From Rhodococcus sp. BP22 (GTDB lineage: Bacteria > Actinomycetota > Actinomycetes > Mycobacteriales > Mycobacteriaceae), in the NCBI RefSeq assembly GCF_014281965.1, contig NZ_JACFTB010000007.1, forward strand, positions 238,508 through 302,507: 64,000 nucleotides of DNA, written 5' to 3'. The translations under genes and the position numbers were made by a program. Below, piece after piece: positions 26,145 to 32,706 of this stretch (position 1 is the first letter of the stretch; every line of letters starts with the position of its first letter). The notes under the pieces were generated by a model. That model did no database searches. It had not been told where the DNA came from and was given only the letters and a program-made list of their open reading frames with translations.

Positions 26145-26546
26145 GTGGATGAGGTGGCCCACAAGAAGCGCGCGCAGCCCTCACCCGAGGACAAGACTTG
26201 CATGTCCTGCGGGCGGCGCATCGAGTGGCGCAAGAAGTGGGCGAACAACTTCGATGACGTCGAATACTGCAGCGCCGCTTGCCGAAAGTCCAAGGTGAGC
26301 GGCACCGACCTTCGGATCGAGCAGAAGATCAGAGAGCTGCTCGACGCGCGGGCGCGGGATGCGACGATCTGTCCGTCCGATGTTGCCCGGGCGATGTCCG
26401 ACAACGACTGGCGGGATCTGATGGAACCGGTGCGGAAAGCCGCCAGACGAATGGTCGACGCCGGCGAGGTGGAGATCACTCAGAAGGGCTCGGTGGTGGA
26501 CCCGTCGACGGCAAAGGGACCAATTCGAATTCGTTGGGCTCGTTAG
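26145..26546 (+). CDS. DUF2256 + DUF3253 zinc-ribbon protein
   Basis: 133 residues. A four-Cys zinc site (CMSC near 19-22, CSAAC near 43-47) forms DUF2256, followed by a winged-helix-like DUF3253 (about 57-132: LRIEQKIRELLDARARDATICPSDVARAM and WRDLMEPVRKAARRMVDAGEVEITQKG). This fusion is common in proteobacteria and actinobacteria, without known function. The ATG at 26145 or the GTG at 26154 may be the start. Converges on the DUF4185 gene with 10 bp between. Confidence 0.8.
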   Translation: MDEVAHKKRAQPSPEDKTCMSCGRRIEWRKKWANNFDDVEYCSAACRKSKVSGTDLRIEQKIRELLDARARDATICPSDVARAMSDNDWRDLMEPVRKAARRMVDAGEVEITQKGSVVDPSTAKGPIRIRWAR

Positions 26547-26556
26547 CTAAGGACTG

Positions 26557-27816
26557 TCAGCGAGCGAGTGCATCGAGGTTGGTCTCGAGCAACAGTACGT
26601 TGTAGTCCGACCATCTCGAGGCCGTGAAGTAGAGCTTGTTGCCGCTCGTTACTGGATGAATGAAGGGTGCGTAGATGCCGCCTGCCGTCTGCCGCGAGTC
26701 CAGCAAAGTGGTCGGTGCGCTCCACGGACCTTCGGGCTTCTCGGCGGTGCGCGCCAACAGAGTTCGATCGATTTCGTTGCCGTACATCATCACGTACCGC
26801 TGCAAGTGATCGTTCCACGCAACGGACATCTCACTGACCGGCTCTTTGACGGTGGAAACGGAGTCAGCGACATTCTTCGACCACGGCTTGGCCGGATCCT
26901 GTGTCGAATATTCGTATGCACCAAGATTCAAAATTTTGTCGGGCATCACGCGTGCCACGAAGGCTGCGCCGAAACGTCCGTTGGGCGTACCGAATTGGTA
27001 GATGTACCCATCCTGGCCCTTCGCGTACGCATTCATCTGATACTTGCCGTTGCTCTCCTCGACCTGCGCAAGTCCCGGCACCGTGACGCCCGCATTGGCT
27101 CGAATGGTGGGCAGTGACGTCGTCCAGGTCTGCCCGTTGTCGGTGGAGGTCGCGATCGCCGAGAAGTTGGTGACCCACCGTCCCGGTGCACCCCATTCCC
27201 GCACCGACATGTAGTTCATGTACTGCACGCCCTCGATGGAGATGGCCGCGGTGGGAATGACCGTGTCCTCGACGCCTGCCACTCCGAGGCTCGGCACGAC
27301 CTCACTTGCAAATCTTGGCGCGCCGGGCTCGACGACGGCACCGGAACTCGTGTCGAGTGGTACTCCGTCGGTGATGGTGATGCCGTCGGACAGGTTCGTG
27401 TCGTTGGACCGCATCAGTATGTTGCTGCGCCACTCCGATCCTGGCAGCGAGCAGTTGCCGAACGTGTCACCGAAGGCCATCAATGTCTGCCCAGCGCCGT
27501 TGTCCCAGCTGATGCCGAGGTCTGTCCCGGAGATGCCGAATCGTTCGTAGGTGTTGTTGGCGCTGACCGGGCCGGTCACCCACGCTACGGAGGAGGTGTT
27601 CCCCGAGATCGCCGGCAGTGGACCTTGAGGGCCTGCGGGCTCTTTGCCCGGTCCGCCGCGCGAACTGCCCGAAGAGCCGAATAGCGGTGAAGATCCTGAA
27701 CCGCCCGCGCCACCACACGGTTCGGCGGTCGCGATAGGTGAGGAGAGAATGCTGAGCCCACTGGCCAGCAGGGTCATCACTGCCCCCACCGCGATCTGCC
27801 GACTACGTGCGCGCAT
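26557..27816 (-). CDS. secreted DUF4185 protein, possible endo-D-arabinanase
   Basis: 419 residues from ATG 27816, five bases after GGGAG. Signal peptide of about 33 residues ending ATAEP, then a Gly/Ser-rich linker (GGAGGSGSSPLFGSSGSSRGG) and the DUF4185 five-blade propeller: FGISGTDLGISWDNGAGQTLMAFGDTFGNC, GAPGRWVTNFSAIATSTDNGQTW, YIYQFGTPNGRFGAAFVARV, RYVMMYGNEIDRTLLART. DUF4185 enzymes of mycobacteria have been shown to cut D-arabinan of arabinogalactan (family GH183). A cell-wall remodelling role therefore fits this mycolate actinobacterium; activity of this copy is inferred. Confidence 0.75.
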   Translation of the reverse strand: MRARSRQIAVGAVMTLLASGLSILSSPIATAEPCGGAGGSGSSPLFGSSGSSRGGPGKEPAGPQGPLPAISGNTSSVAWVTGPVSANNTYERFGISGTDLGISWDNGAGQTLMAFGDTFGNCSLPGSEWRSNILMRSNDTNLSDGITITDGVPLDTSSGAVVEPGAPRFASEVVPSLGVAGVEDTVIPTAAISIEGVQYMNYMSVREWGAPGRWVTNFSAIATSTDNGQTWTTSLPTIRANAGVTVPGLAQVEESNGKYQMNAYAKGQDGYIYQFGTPNGRFGAAFVARVMPDKILNLGAYEYSTQDPAKPWSKNVADSVSTVKEPVSEMSVAWNDHLQRYVMMYGNEIDRTLLARTAEKPEGPWSAPTTLLDSRQTAGGIYAPFIHPVTSGNKLYFTASRWSDYNVLLLETNLDALAR

Positions 27817-27849
27817 AAACGCTCCCACTCGTTGGTGTGCACTTCATTG

Positions 27850-27892
27850 GTGTTACTGGTGTTACCCCTGAGACTGTTGGGGAGAGTGTTAC
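27850..27892. promoter_or_regulatory. phased GTGTTAC direct repeats upstream of the DUF4185 gene
   Basis: GTGTTAC occurs at 27850, 27859 and 27886, all spaced by multiples of nine bases, 34 to 76 bp before the start codon. On the coding strand this reads as GTAACAC repeats, resembling direct-repeat sites of response regulators such as MtrA. The identity of the binder is a guess. Confidence 0.4.
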
Positions 27893-28045
27893 TCAAATCC
27901 CTTGATCACGCAACAAATCAAGACGTGTCGATACTTGACAAATTGATGATCTGCAGAATTACAACCGTGGAATTCGGCATGTCCTAGCGCGAGGATGCCC
28001 GACCCGGGATCTCAATGCGGGAACGCAACCGACACCGTCTATGGG

Positions 28046-28453
28046 TTAAGAGGGCTGCTGCGGTGTTGGCGGACCTGCGGTAGAGACGGCAGCCAGCTCC
28101 GCGTAATTGTCTCGCGAGATCTTGATCAGACCAGGAACTCCTGCGTCGGTCTTGGCCCCATGCTGCAAGGGACCGCAACAAAACCCGTCCGCGAAACTAG
28201 CTGGCTCATCTTCGAGGCCAACCCACTCGACTCTGACGTGTTGCGGCGTCGCATCGTAGATTTTCCCTGGATGACCGCGTCTGAGGACCTTTATGGGGCT
28301 GTCGGGGTTGTAGATTCCTCTGGATTCATCCGGCCCCGCGTATGCAACGTACTGACCAGGGACAAGATCTGAAACGTCGAGCCAGTCCGGGAGTGGTTCG
28401 TAGACGCCGCTGTACGTAACCTCGTCGTCGTCCGATTCGCTCACATCACTCAT
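28046..28453 (-). CDS. hypothetical protein
   Basis: 135 residues, acidic N-terminus (MSDVSESDDDEVTYSG), a compact middle with LVPGQYVAYAGPDESRGIYNPDSPIKVLRRGHPGKIYDATPQ-type beta strands, and a Pro-rich end. No signal peptide, no membrane helix, no family I recognise. The middle could be an SH3-like barrel (GQYVAYAG, HVRVEWVG). It stands at the edge of the accessory patch, next to an IS110 fragment, in DNA with a weaker codon signature than the flanks. It may be a real orphan gene or part of a lost toxin/immunity-type locus; nothing decides this. Confidence 0.5.
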   Translation of the reverse strand: MSDVSESDDDEVTYSGVYEPLPDWLDVSDLVPGQYVAYAGPDESRGIYNPDSPIKVLRRGHPGKIYDATPQHVRVEWVGLEDEPASFADGFCCGPLQHGAKTDAGVPGLIKISRDNYAELAAVSTAGPPTPQQPS

Positions 28454-28514
28454 CTATCCAGTCAACACCACTCCGTTTACCGGGACCAGGCTTCGCATCA
28501 CGACCTCATTCGAG

Positions 28515-28845
28515 AATCAACCGATCACGAGTGGCGTTGCGACGAACAGTTGCATGGTATTCCCGGCCCGGGACGTATGTGACCGTCTGACCGGCAGCGA
28601 TGAGCACAGCAAGAAGCAGCGCAGATTCGGGTGAGGTCAGATCGACCGCCCACCCGATCGTCGGAGAGTCTCCGGTCGCGCGCGCCTTGGCGAGGAGGCG
28701 TTCGATGTTGTGTTGGTCGTTGCAGACGCGGAACGACCAGAGTTGTCGGCCGGTGTTGTCGATCGCGGCGGCGTGATGAGCGGCTTTGGCGATGCCGATT
28801 CCGCTGTCACAGAGTCCCTTCCGCCGAAGTGAGTCCCGGGATGAC
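28515..28845 (-). pseudogene. degenerate N-terminal fragment of an IS110-family transposase
   Basis: On the minus strand the conceptual product reads IGIAKAAHHAAAIDNTGRQL, then WSFRVCNDQHNIERLLAKARATGD, WAVDLTSPESALLLAVL, TVTYVPGR, matching the start of the intact transposase at 30666-31886. It stops after VPGR, about a quarter of the protein, and the active-site Asp region DIGK has become GIAK. A gene fragment left by an older IS110 insertion. An inverted repeat (GAGTCCCGGGAT at 28831, GATCCCGGGCTC ending 28895) lies just ahead of its start. Confidence 0.85.
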
Positions 28846-28913
28846 GCGCACCAGACGAGTATGGTCCTATTGTTCGTTTTCGAGATCCCGGGCTCTGAAC
28901 AGCATTCACGCCG

Positions 28914-29918
28914 TCAACCGACGCGACCTCTCCCCGGCGGGTCGATTCTACGACTACGGTCGACCGGGTCCTCTGGATGTAGATCCCGTTGAAGCTCTCG
29001 GACTGCTATGTCGTCGAGATCAACGTCAATTGCACCCGCCGCCCAATCCCACTGCGGGGTGGACCACACGTAGTGCAGGACACCCCACCTCGGCGCCCAG
29101 CCCTCAGCGTTGCGTGGACGCCGTGAAACCATCGTCTTGTCGTTGGAAGCATCGAACCCGCCAGATTCGATGTCGCGAACCTGCTCGGGCTTGAAGTTGA
29201 TAGGTGCCCGGATCGTCATAGGAGCTGAGGTCACGTTGTCGGCGAACCACTGCGCTTGCTGCCGTTGTTCAGCGAGACGCTCCTCGCGGTACAGCTGTTG
29301 GATCTCCTCGGATGTGTACGTCGGTCCGGTCCAGACGAACAAGTCGTCATCCATAGGTTCACCGACACACAGGTCGACGAATTCCTCGCCATACCCAACC
29401 TCTTCGACACGGTTGCCCAGCATATGACCGGACTCGATGTCGACCCAGATTCGGAGTGGATAGGGCTTCCCCTCTGGCGGTGCTAGCCGCGCCGACCAGC
29501 AAGGGCGACCGGCGAACGTGGCAGTTTCGACTGGGCCAACGGGTTGAGCGAACTCGTTGCCGGCCCACTCAGCCGCGCTTCGGCGCTTCAACAAGAACTG
29601 GCTACGTCCGAGGTAGATCACCCGATCGGGAGAGCCGACTCGAGGCCGGTCCAAACGCCCGGAGAAGTCCCACGCCTGCGTGCCATCGCTGATGTAGATC
29701 GGGTTGCCGTCCACGTCTTCGATGCGTATTCGATTGCTCTCACGCCACACCCGGCACCCGTGTCCAACTGTGACCAGCATCGGACTCGGGCCACTGTAAG
29801 CGAAACCTTGACGGAACGACTCGGGCGACCCCTCGGCTCGCATCTCCCGCACCGTCCCGCGAATTGAGAGCTCAGGTCCCTCGGTCAGGGCGGTCAGGAC
29901 CTCGATCCAAGGAGTCAT
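28914..29918 (-). CDS. hypothetical protein
   Basis: 334 residues, no signal peptide or membrane helix. The middle (GCRVWRESNRIRIEDVDGNPIYISDGTQAWDFSG, and ATFAGRPCWSARLAPPEGKPYPLRIWVDIESGHML) has alternating strands like the LolA/LppX half-barrel fold, as in cytosolic paralogs seen in actinobacteria, but I cannot place it in a named family. The end, rich in Arg and Pro (DRSRRIDPPGRGRVG), abuts the IS110 remnant and may be altered by it. Its start codon overlaps the divergent gene at 29917. Confidence 0.55.
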   Translation of the reverse strand: MTPWIEVLTALTEGPELSIRGTVREMRAEGSPESFRQGFAYSGPSPMLVTVGHGCRVWRESNRIRIEDVDGNPIYISDGTQAWDFSGRLDRPRVGSPDRVIYLGRSQFLLKRRSAAEWAGNEFAQPVGPVETATFAGRPCWSARLAPPEGKPYPLRIWVDIESGHMLGNRVEEVGYGEEFVDLCVGEPMDDDLFVWTGPTYTSEEIQQLYREERLAEQRQQAQWFADNVTSAPMTIRAPINFKPEQVRDIESGGFDASNDKTMVSRRPRNAEGWAPRWGVLHYVWSTPQWDWAAGAIDVDLDDIAVRELQRDLHPEDPVDRSRRIDPPGRGRVG

Positions 29919-30462
29919 GGCCGCAGCCTATCCACTGAAGCGCTCCCGGCGCGGCATGCTTTCGAACGTCACGATTTCTTCGGCGCTCTCTCGCATCTTC
30001 TCGATTGATGCTCACTCGACCGGCGGATGTGCAGTAATCGAAACGTGCCGTATTCCTTTGCTTATGGTCGCTGGCGTATTGCTACTTGGCCTGGGAGACT
30101 CGATAACAGGAACCGGAACGAAAGAGGGTGGCGGATACATGTTGCTTGCAGTGTGTGCCATTACGCTCGCTGTTCTGCTCCACGTCGTGGCAGCTCGAAT
30201 CGCGTCTCGCGAGAACGACGGCCGCAGGCTGCCAACCGTTAACGGTTCGAATCCGGTCAGACCTGGCCTAAGAGCCCGACGTGCCCAGGCTGGGGGATGG
30301 ATACTAAGTATTGTCGGTGCGCTTCAGCTGGGCGATCGTTTGTGGCTGACCGAGCCGTGGTTGGCCATGGGCGTAGTAGTAGCAGTTCTACTGCTGGTCA
30401 ACGGCTTACCGAGTCTGATAGTGACTGTGCTGCACAACGGCAATCTGCGAACTCAACCGTAG
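29917..30462 (+). CDS. hypothetical membrane protein
   Basis: Up to 181 residues. Three or four hydrophobic segments: ETCRIPLLMVAGVLLLGLG, YMLLAVCAITLAVLLHVVA, and AMGVVVAVLLLVNGLPSLIVTVL. The long frame begins at ATG 29917 (behind AAGGAG) but overlaps the start of the gene on the other strand; ATG 29956 or 30063 are possible starts. Family unknown. A 27-bp piece of its 5' part is repeated at 30544 in a broken paralog, so the gene was once duplicated. Confidence 0.5.
   Translation: MAAAYPLKRSRRGMLSNVTISSALSRIFSIDAHSTGGCAVIETCRIPLLMVAGVLLLGLGDSITGTGTKEGGGYMLLAVCAITLAVLLHVVAARIASRENDGRRLPTVNGSNPVRPGLRARRAQAGGWILSIVGALQLGDRLWLTEPWLAMGVVVAVLLLVNGLPSLIVTVLHNGNLRTQP
30022..30048 (+). repeat. 27-bp direct repeat, copy 1
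   Basis: GGCGGATGTGCAGTAATCGA followed by AACGTGC. Matches copy 2 at 30544-30570 with one mismatch and encodes GGCAVIETC in the membrane-protein frame. Confidence 0.8.
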
Positions 30463-30540
30463 GGCCGGAACGTTTTCGACAATTCTTCACTGGCATGAAG
30501 CAGAGTTTTATGTTGCATCCATTTAGGGTCTCCCACATTG

Positions 30541-30662
30541 GCTGGCGGATGTGCAGTATTCGAAACGTGCGATGTTTGTAAGACGGGTGCCACCTCAAGA
30601 CAACGCGGAGAAACACCACCAGCCCGACGTGTACTAGCGAGCTGCTGGATCCAGATTGTCGG
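30541..30662 (+). pseudogene. truncated paralog of the 29917 membrane protein, cut by IS110
   Basis: The frame here gives AGGCAVFETC (compare TGGCAVIETC at 30019) and then ARRVLASCWIQIVGVYA (compare ARRAQAGGWILSIVGAL), with the intervening part shortened. It ends where the IS110 element begins. Best read as the remains of a tandem paralog interrupted by the insertion. The 27-bp repeat copy 2 (30544-30570) lies inside. Confidence 0.55.
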
Positions 30663-30665
30663 CGT

Positions 30666-31886
30666 CTACGCCGCCACGGTGGTGGGGCCCGTAGGCTGCC
30701 ACTCGCGCTGGTCTCGGAGCAGAGCCCAGAGCACGTCGACTAGCCTGCGAGCGAGGGCAATATTAGCTTGGACGTGGCGTTGGTGTTCTGCGCGTTTGCG
30801 CTGGTAGAACTCTCTGGACGGCCCTTCTCGTTGTGCGCTGCTGAATGCGGCCATGAAGAAGACATGCCGCAGTCGGCGGTGGTAGCGCTTGGGGCGGTGC
30901 AGGACTCCGGTGCGGGTACCTGAGTCGTTGGGGACGGGTGCGAGCCCGGCGTAGGCGGCAAGTTTGGCAGCGGTGCCGAACGCGGCGAGATCGCCGGCAG
31001 TGATGGCCAGGAATTCCGCTCCCAGGCGGGCACCGATACCAGGGACACTTTCGATGATATGGGCCTGATGGTGGCTGCGGAAGCGTTCGGTGATCTGTTT
31101 GTCGAGGGCTTTGATCTCGTGATCGAGATCGAGGAGTTGCTGGGCGAGGCGGGTGACGAGTTGTTCGGTCGTCGATTCCGCGTGCACGGCAACGGTTTGC
31201 GCCTCTGCGACGGCGATGGCCTTGGTGACCATGCCGGGGATGGTGGGGCGACGGACCCCGGCGGCGCGCAGGTGCGTGCTGAGTTCGTCGACTCCTGCAT
31301 CGCGGATTGCGGCCGGTGTGCAGTAGCGGGTGAGCAGGGACAGTCCGGTGCGGGTGGTGTAGTCGAAAGCGCCTTCCAGTTCCGGGAATATCCGCAGCAG
31401 CAACGCCCGGAGTCGATTGATGCGGGAGACCCACTCCCCCATCAGGTCCGCCCGGTAGCCGGTTAGCAAGCCGAGCTCGGTGACGACGTCGTCCGGTGTC
31501 GTGATGGTGGACAGGTCCCGGCGTAGGCGTGCGGTTTCGGCGATGATCACGGCGTCTTTGGCGTCGGTTTTGCCTTCCCCGGGGAAGGCGCCGGTCATCC
31601 GGTTGACGACGCGTCCGGGTATGTAGGTCACGGTCTGTTCGGCGGCGGTGAGGACGGCGAGCAGCAGTGCAGATTCCGGTGATGTCAGGTCCACCGCCCA
31701 CCGCAGCGTAGGTGGTGATGTATCCCCCGTGGCCTGGGCTTTGGTGAGGAGTTGTTCGATGCTGTGTTGGTCGTTGTGGACGCGGATCGACCACAGTTGC
31801 CGCCCGGTGTTGTCGATCGCAGCGGCGTGGTGGGCGGTTTTGCCGATGTCGATGCCGATCCACACTGCATCCGATTGTTCTGTCAC
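30666..31886 (-). CDS. IS110-family transposase (intact)
   Basis: 406 residues from GTG 31886, behind GGAAGGA. DEDD nuclease domain: Asp13 in IGIDIGKTAHH, acidic residue in DLTSPES (about 72), KTDAKDA (about 105). The C-terminal Transposase_20 domain has VPGIGARLGAEFLA with the helix-hairpin look and the SGTRTG stretch where the family has its nucleophilic Ser. Frame is unbroken, so the element could be active. IS110 recombinases work with a structured RNA from their noncoding end. A fragment of a relative is at 28515-28845. Confidence 0.92.
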   Translation of the reverse strand: MTEQSDAVWIGIDIGKTAHHAAAIDNTGRQLWSIRVHNDQHSIEQLLTKAQATGDTSPPTLRWAVDLTSPESALLLAVLTAAEQTVTYIPGRVVNRMTGAFPGEGKTDAKDAVIIAETARLRRDLSTITTPDDVVTELGLLTGYRADLMGEWVSRINRLRALLLRIFPELEGAFDYTTRTGLSLLTRYCTPAAIRDAGVDELSTHLRAAGVRRPTIPGMVTKAIAVAEAQTVAVHAESTTEQLVTRLAQQLLDLDHEIKALDKQITERFRSHHQAHIIESVPGIGARLGAEFLAITAGDLAAFGTAAKLAAYAGLAPVPNDSGTRTGVLHRPKRYHRRLRHVFFMAAFSSAQREGPSREFYQRKRAEHQRHVQANIALARRLVDVLWALLRDQREWQPTGPTTVAA

Positions 31887-32110
31887 AGAGTTCCTTCCGT
31901 CGGTAGTCGGCCCGCTGGGTGGACGGCTCCGCCGACATTCCTCTAAATAGCGACTCTTTCGCAGATGAACGTGTCTCAATCAGCGGCCGGAGTGTCCGCG
32001 ACGGACGAGGTGGCCATCCCGCCGAAGCCACACTTGCGGCTGGTGATTGTCAGCCTCGCCTCGAACGTCGTTGGGCACCTGAAGTGATCACCTCCAGGTG
32101 GGGACAATAT
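31887..32110 (-). ncRNA. candidate IS110 bridge-RNA region
   Basis: Noncoding DNA upstream of the transposase start, where IS110-group elements encode the guide RNA that pairs with target and donor DNA. Several self-complementary pieces are present, such as GTGATCAC and CACCTCCAGGTG near 32081-32096. Placement is from knowledge of the family; no covariance search was possible. Confidence 0.3.
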
Positions 32111-32141
32111 TAGAAGGTGATTGTTACGATCCCTTCGATAA

Positions 32142-32157
32142 AAGACCGCACGGTCTT
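32142..32157. promoter_or_regulatory. AAGACCG-CA-CGGTCTT inverted repeat
   Basis: Perfect 7-bp arms with a two-base centre, seven bases before the AGGAGGG site of the next gene. No T-run follows, so an operator or a hairpin in the 5' leader is likelier than a terminator. Confidence 0.4.
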
Positions 32158-32177
32158 GGATGCAGGAGGGTATCGGG

Positions 32178-32555
32178 GTGCCGTATCTAGGGTTGATGGT
32201 GACGCTGCTGTGGGTGTTCTGCCTCATCGACGTGGTCACTGCAGATGACGGTGGGGTGCGCTACTTACCCAAGTTGGCGTGGTTGTTGTTGGTGATATTC
32301 GTGCCGTTGGCAGGGTCCTTGGTGTGGCTGGTGGCGGGGCGACCCAGTGGCGGCGGCATCTGGGGCGGATCCGGCGGCGGAAGTGCCGGGCGGCGTCAGA
32401 GCTCGTCCGCGTTCCCGGAGTACGAAACCCGCCCGGGTCGTCAACTCGCGCAAGACCAGGAAGCAGATGAAGAGTTTCTGCGCCAGTGCCGCGAGAGAGC
32501 CGAGAGTCAGCGCCGCACCGAGCGCGAGCGGCGTCAACGAGAGGCCGGCGGCTGA
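32178..32555 (+). CDS. small PLDc_N-domain membrane protein
   Basis: 125 residues from GTG 32178, seven bases after AGGAGGG (ATG 32160 lies before that site). Two membrane helices, LGLMVTLLWVFCLIDVVTAD and LPKLAWLLLVIFVPLAGSLVWLVAG, form the phospholipase-D-nuclease N-terminal domain that is common as a lone small protein in actinobacteria. A Gly-rich linker and an Arg/Glu/Gln-rich helical tail follow. No catalytic domain. Role unknown. Confidence 0.75.
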   Translation: MPYLGLMVTLLWVFCLIDVVTADDGGVRYLPKLAWLLLVIFVPLAGSLVWLVAGRPSGGGIWGGSGGGSAGRRQSSSAFPEYETRPGRQLAQDQEADEEFLRQCRERAESQRRTERERRQREAGG

Positions 32556-32591
32556 ACAACCGCTAAGCCCGGGAGCGTCGCACTAGCCGCA

Positions 32592-32608
32592 ACCGTACAG
32601 CGTACGGT
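32592..32608. promoter_or_regulatory. candidate TetR-type operator before the UvrA-like gene
   Basis: ACCGTAC-AGC-GTACGGT, perfect 7-bp arms. This CGTAC-type palindrome is typical of TetR-family sites. It lies about 100 bp before the GTG at 32707 and no regulator gene is adjacent, so control would be from elsewhere. Confidence 0.45.
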
Positions 32609-32706
32609 AGGGTGGCGAGCTGCACGCTTCGAGTGCGAGACCATCCGGCTCCGCGAAAGGTGACACTCCCATCACAACCTCGGCCGACCCGCTGTCCACC
32701 ATCCTT

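Larger units (their letters stand above)
30663..32110 (-). mobile_element. IS110-family insertion sequence (approximate limits)
   Basis: One intact transposase gene with noncoding DNA of about 220 bp ahead of it. IS110 elements lack terminal inverted repeats, so the ends are estimates: one just after the transposase stop, the other near 32100 before the hairpin of the next gene. It is inserted in a decayed paralog of the 29917 gene. Confidence 0.65.

Noticed and set aside
30244..30254. GGTTCGAATCC, as in the T-arm of a tRNA
   Set aside because: No acceptor stem, anticodon arm or D-arm can be drawn around it; it lies in the frame of the 29917 membrane protein.
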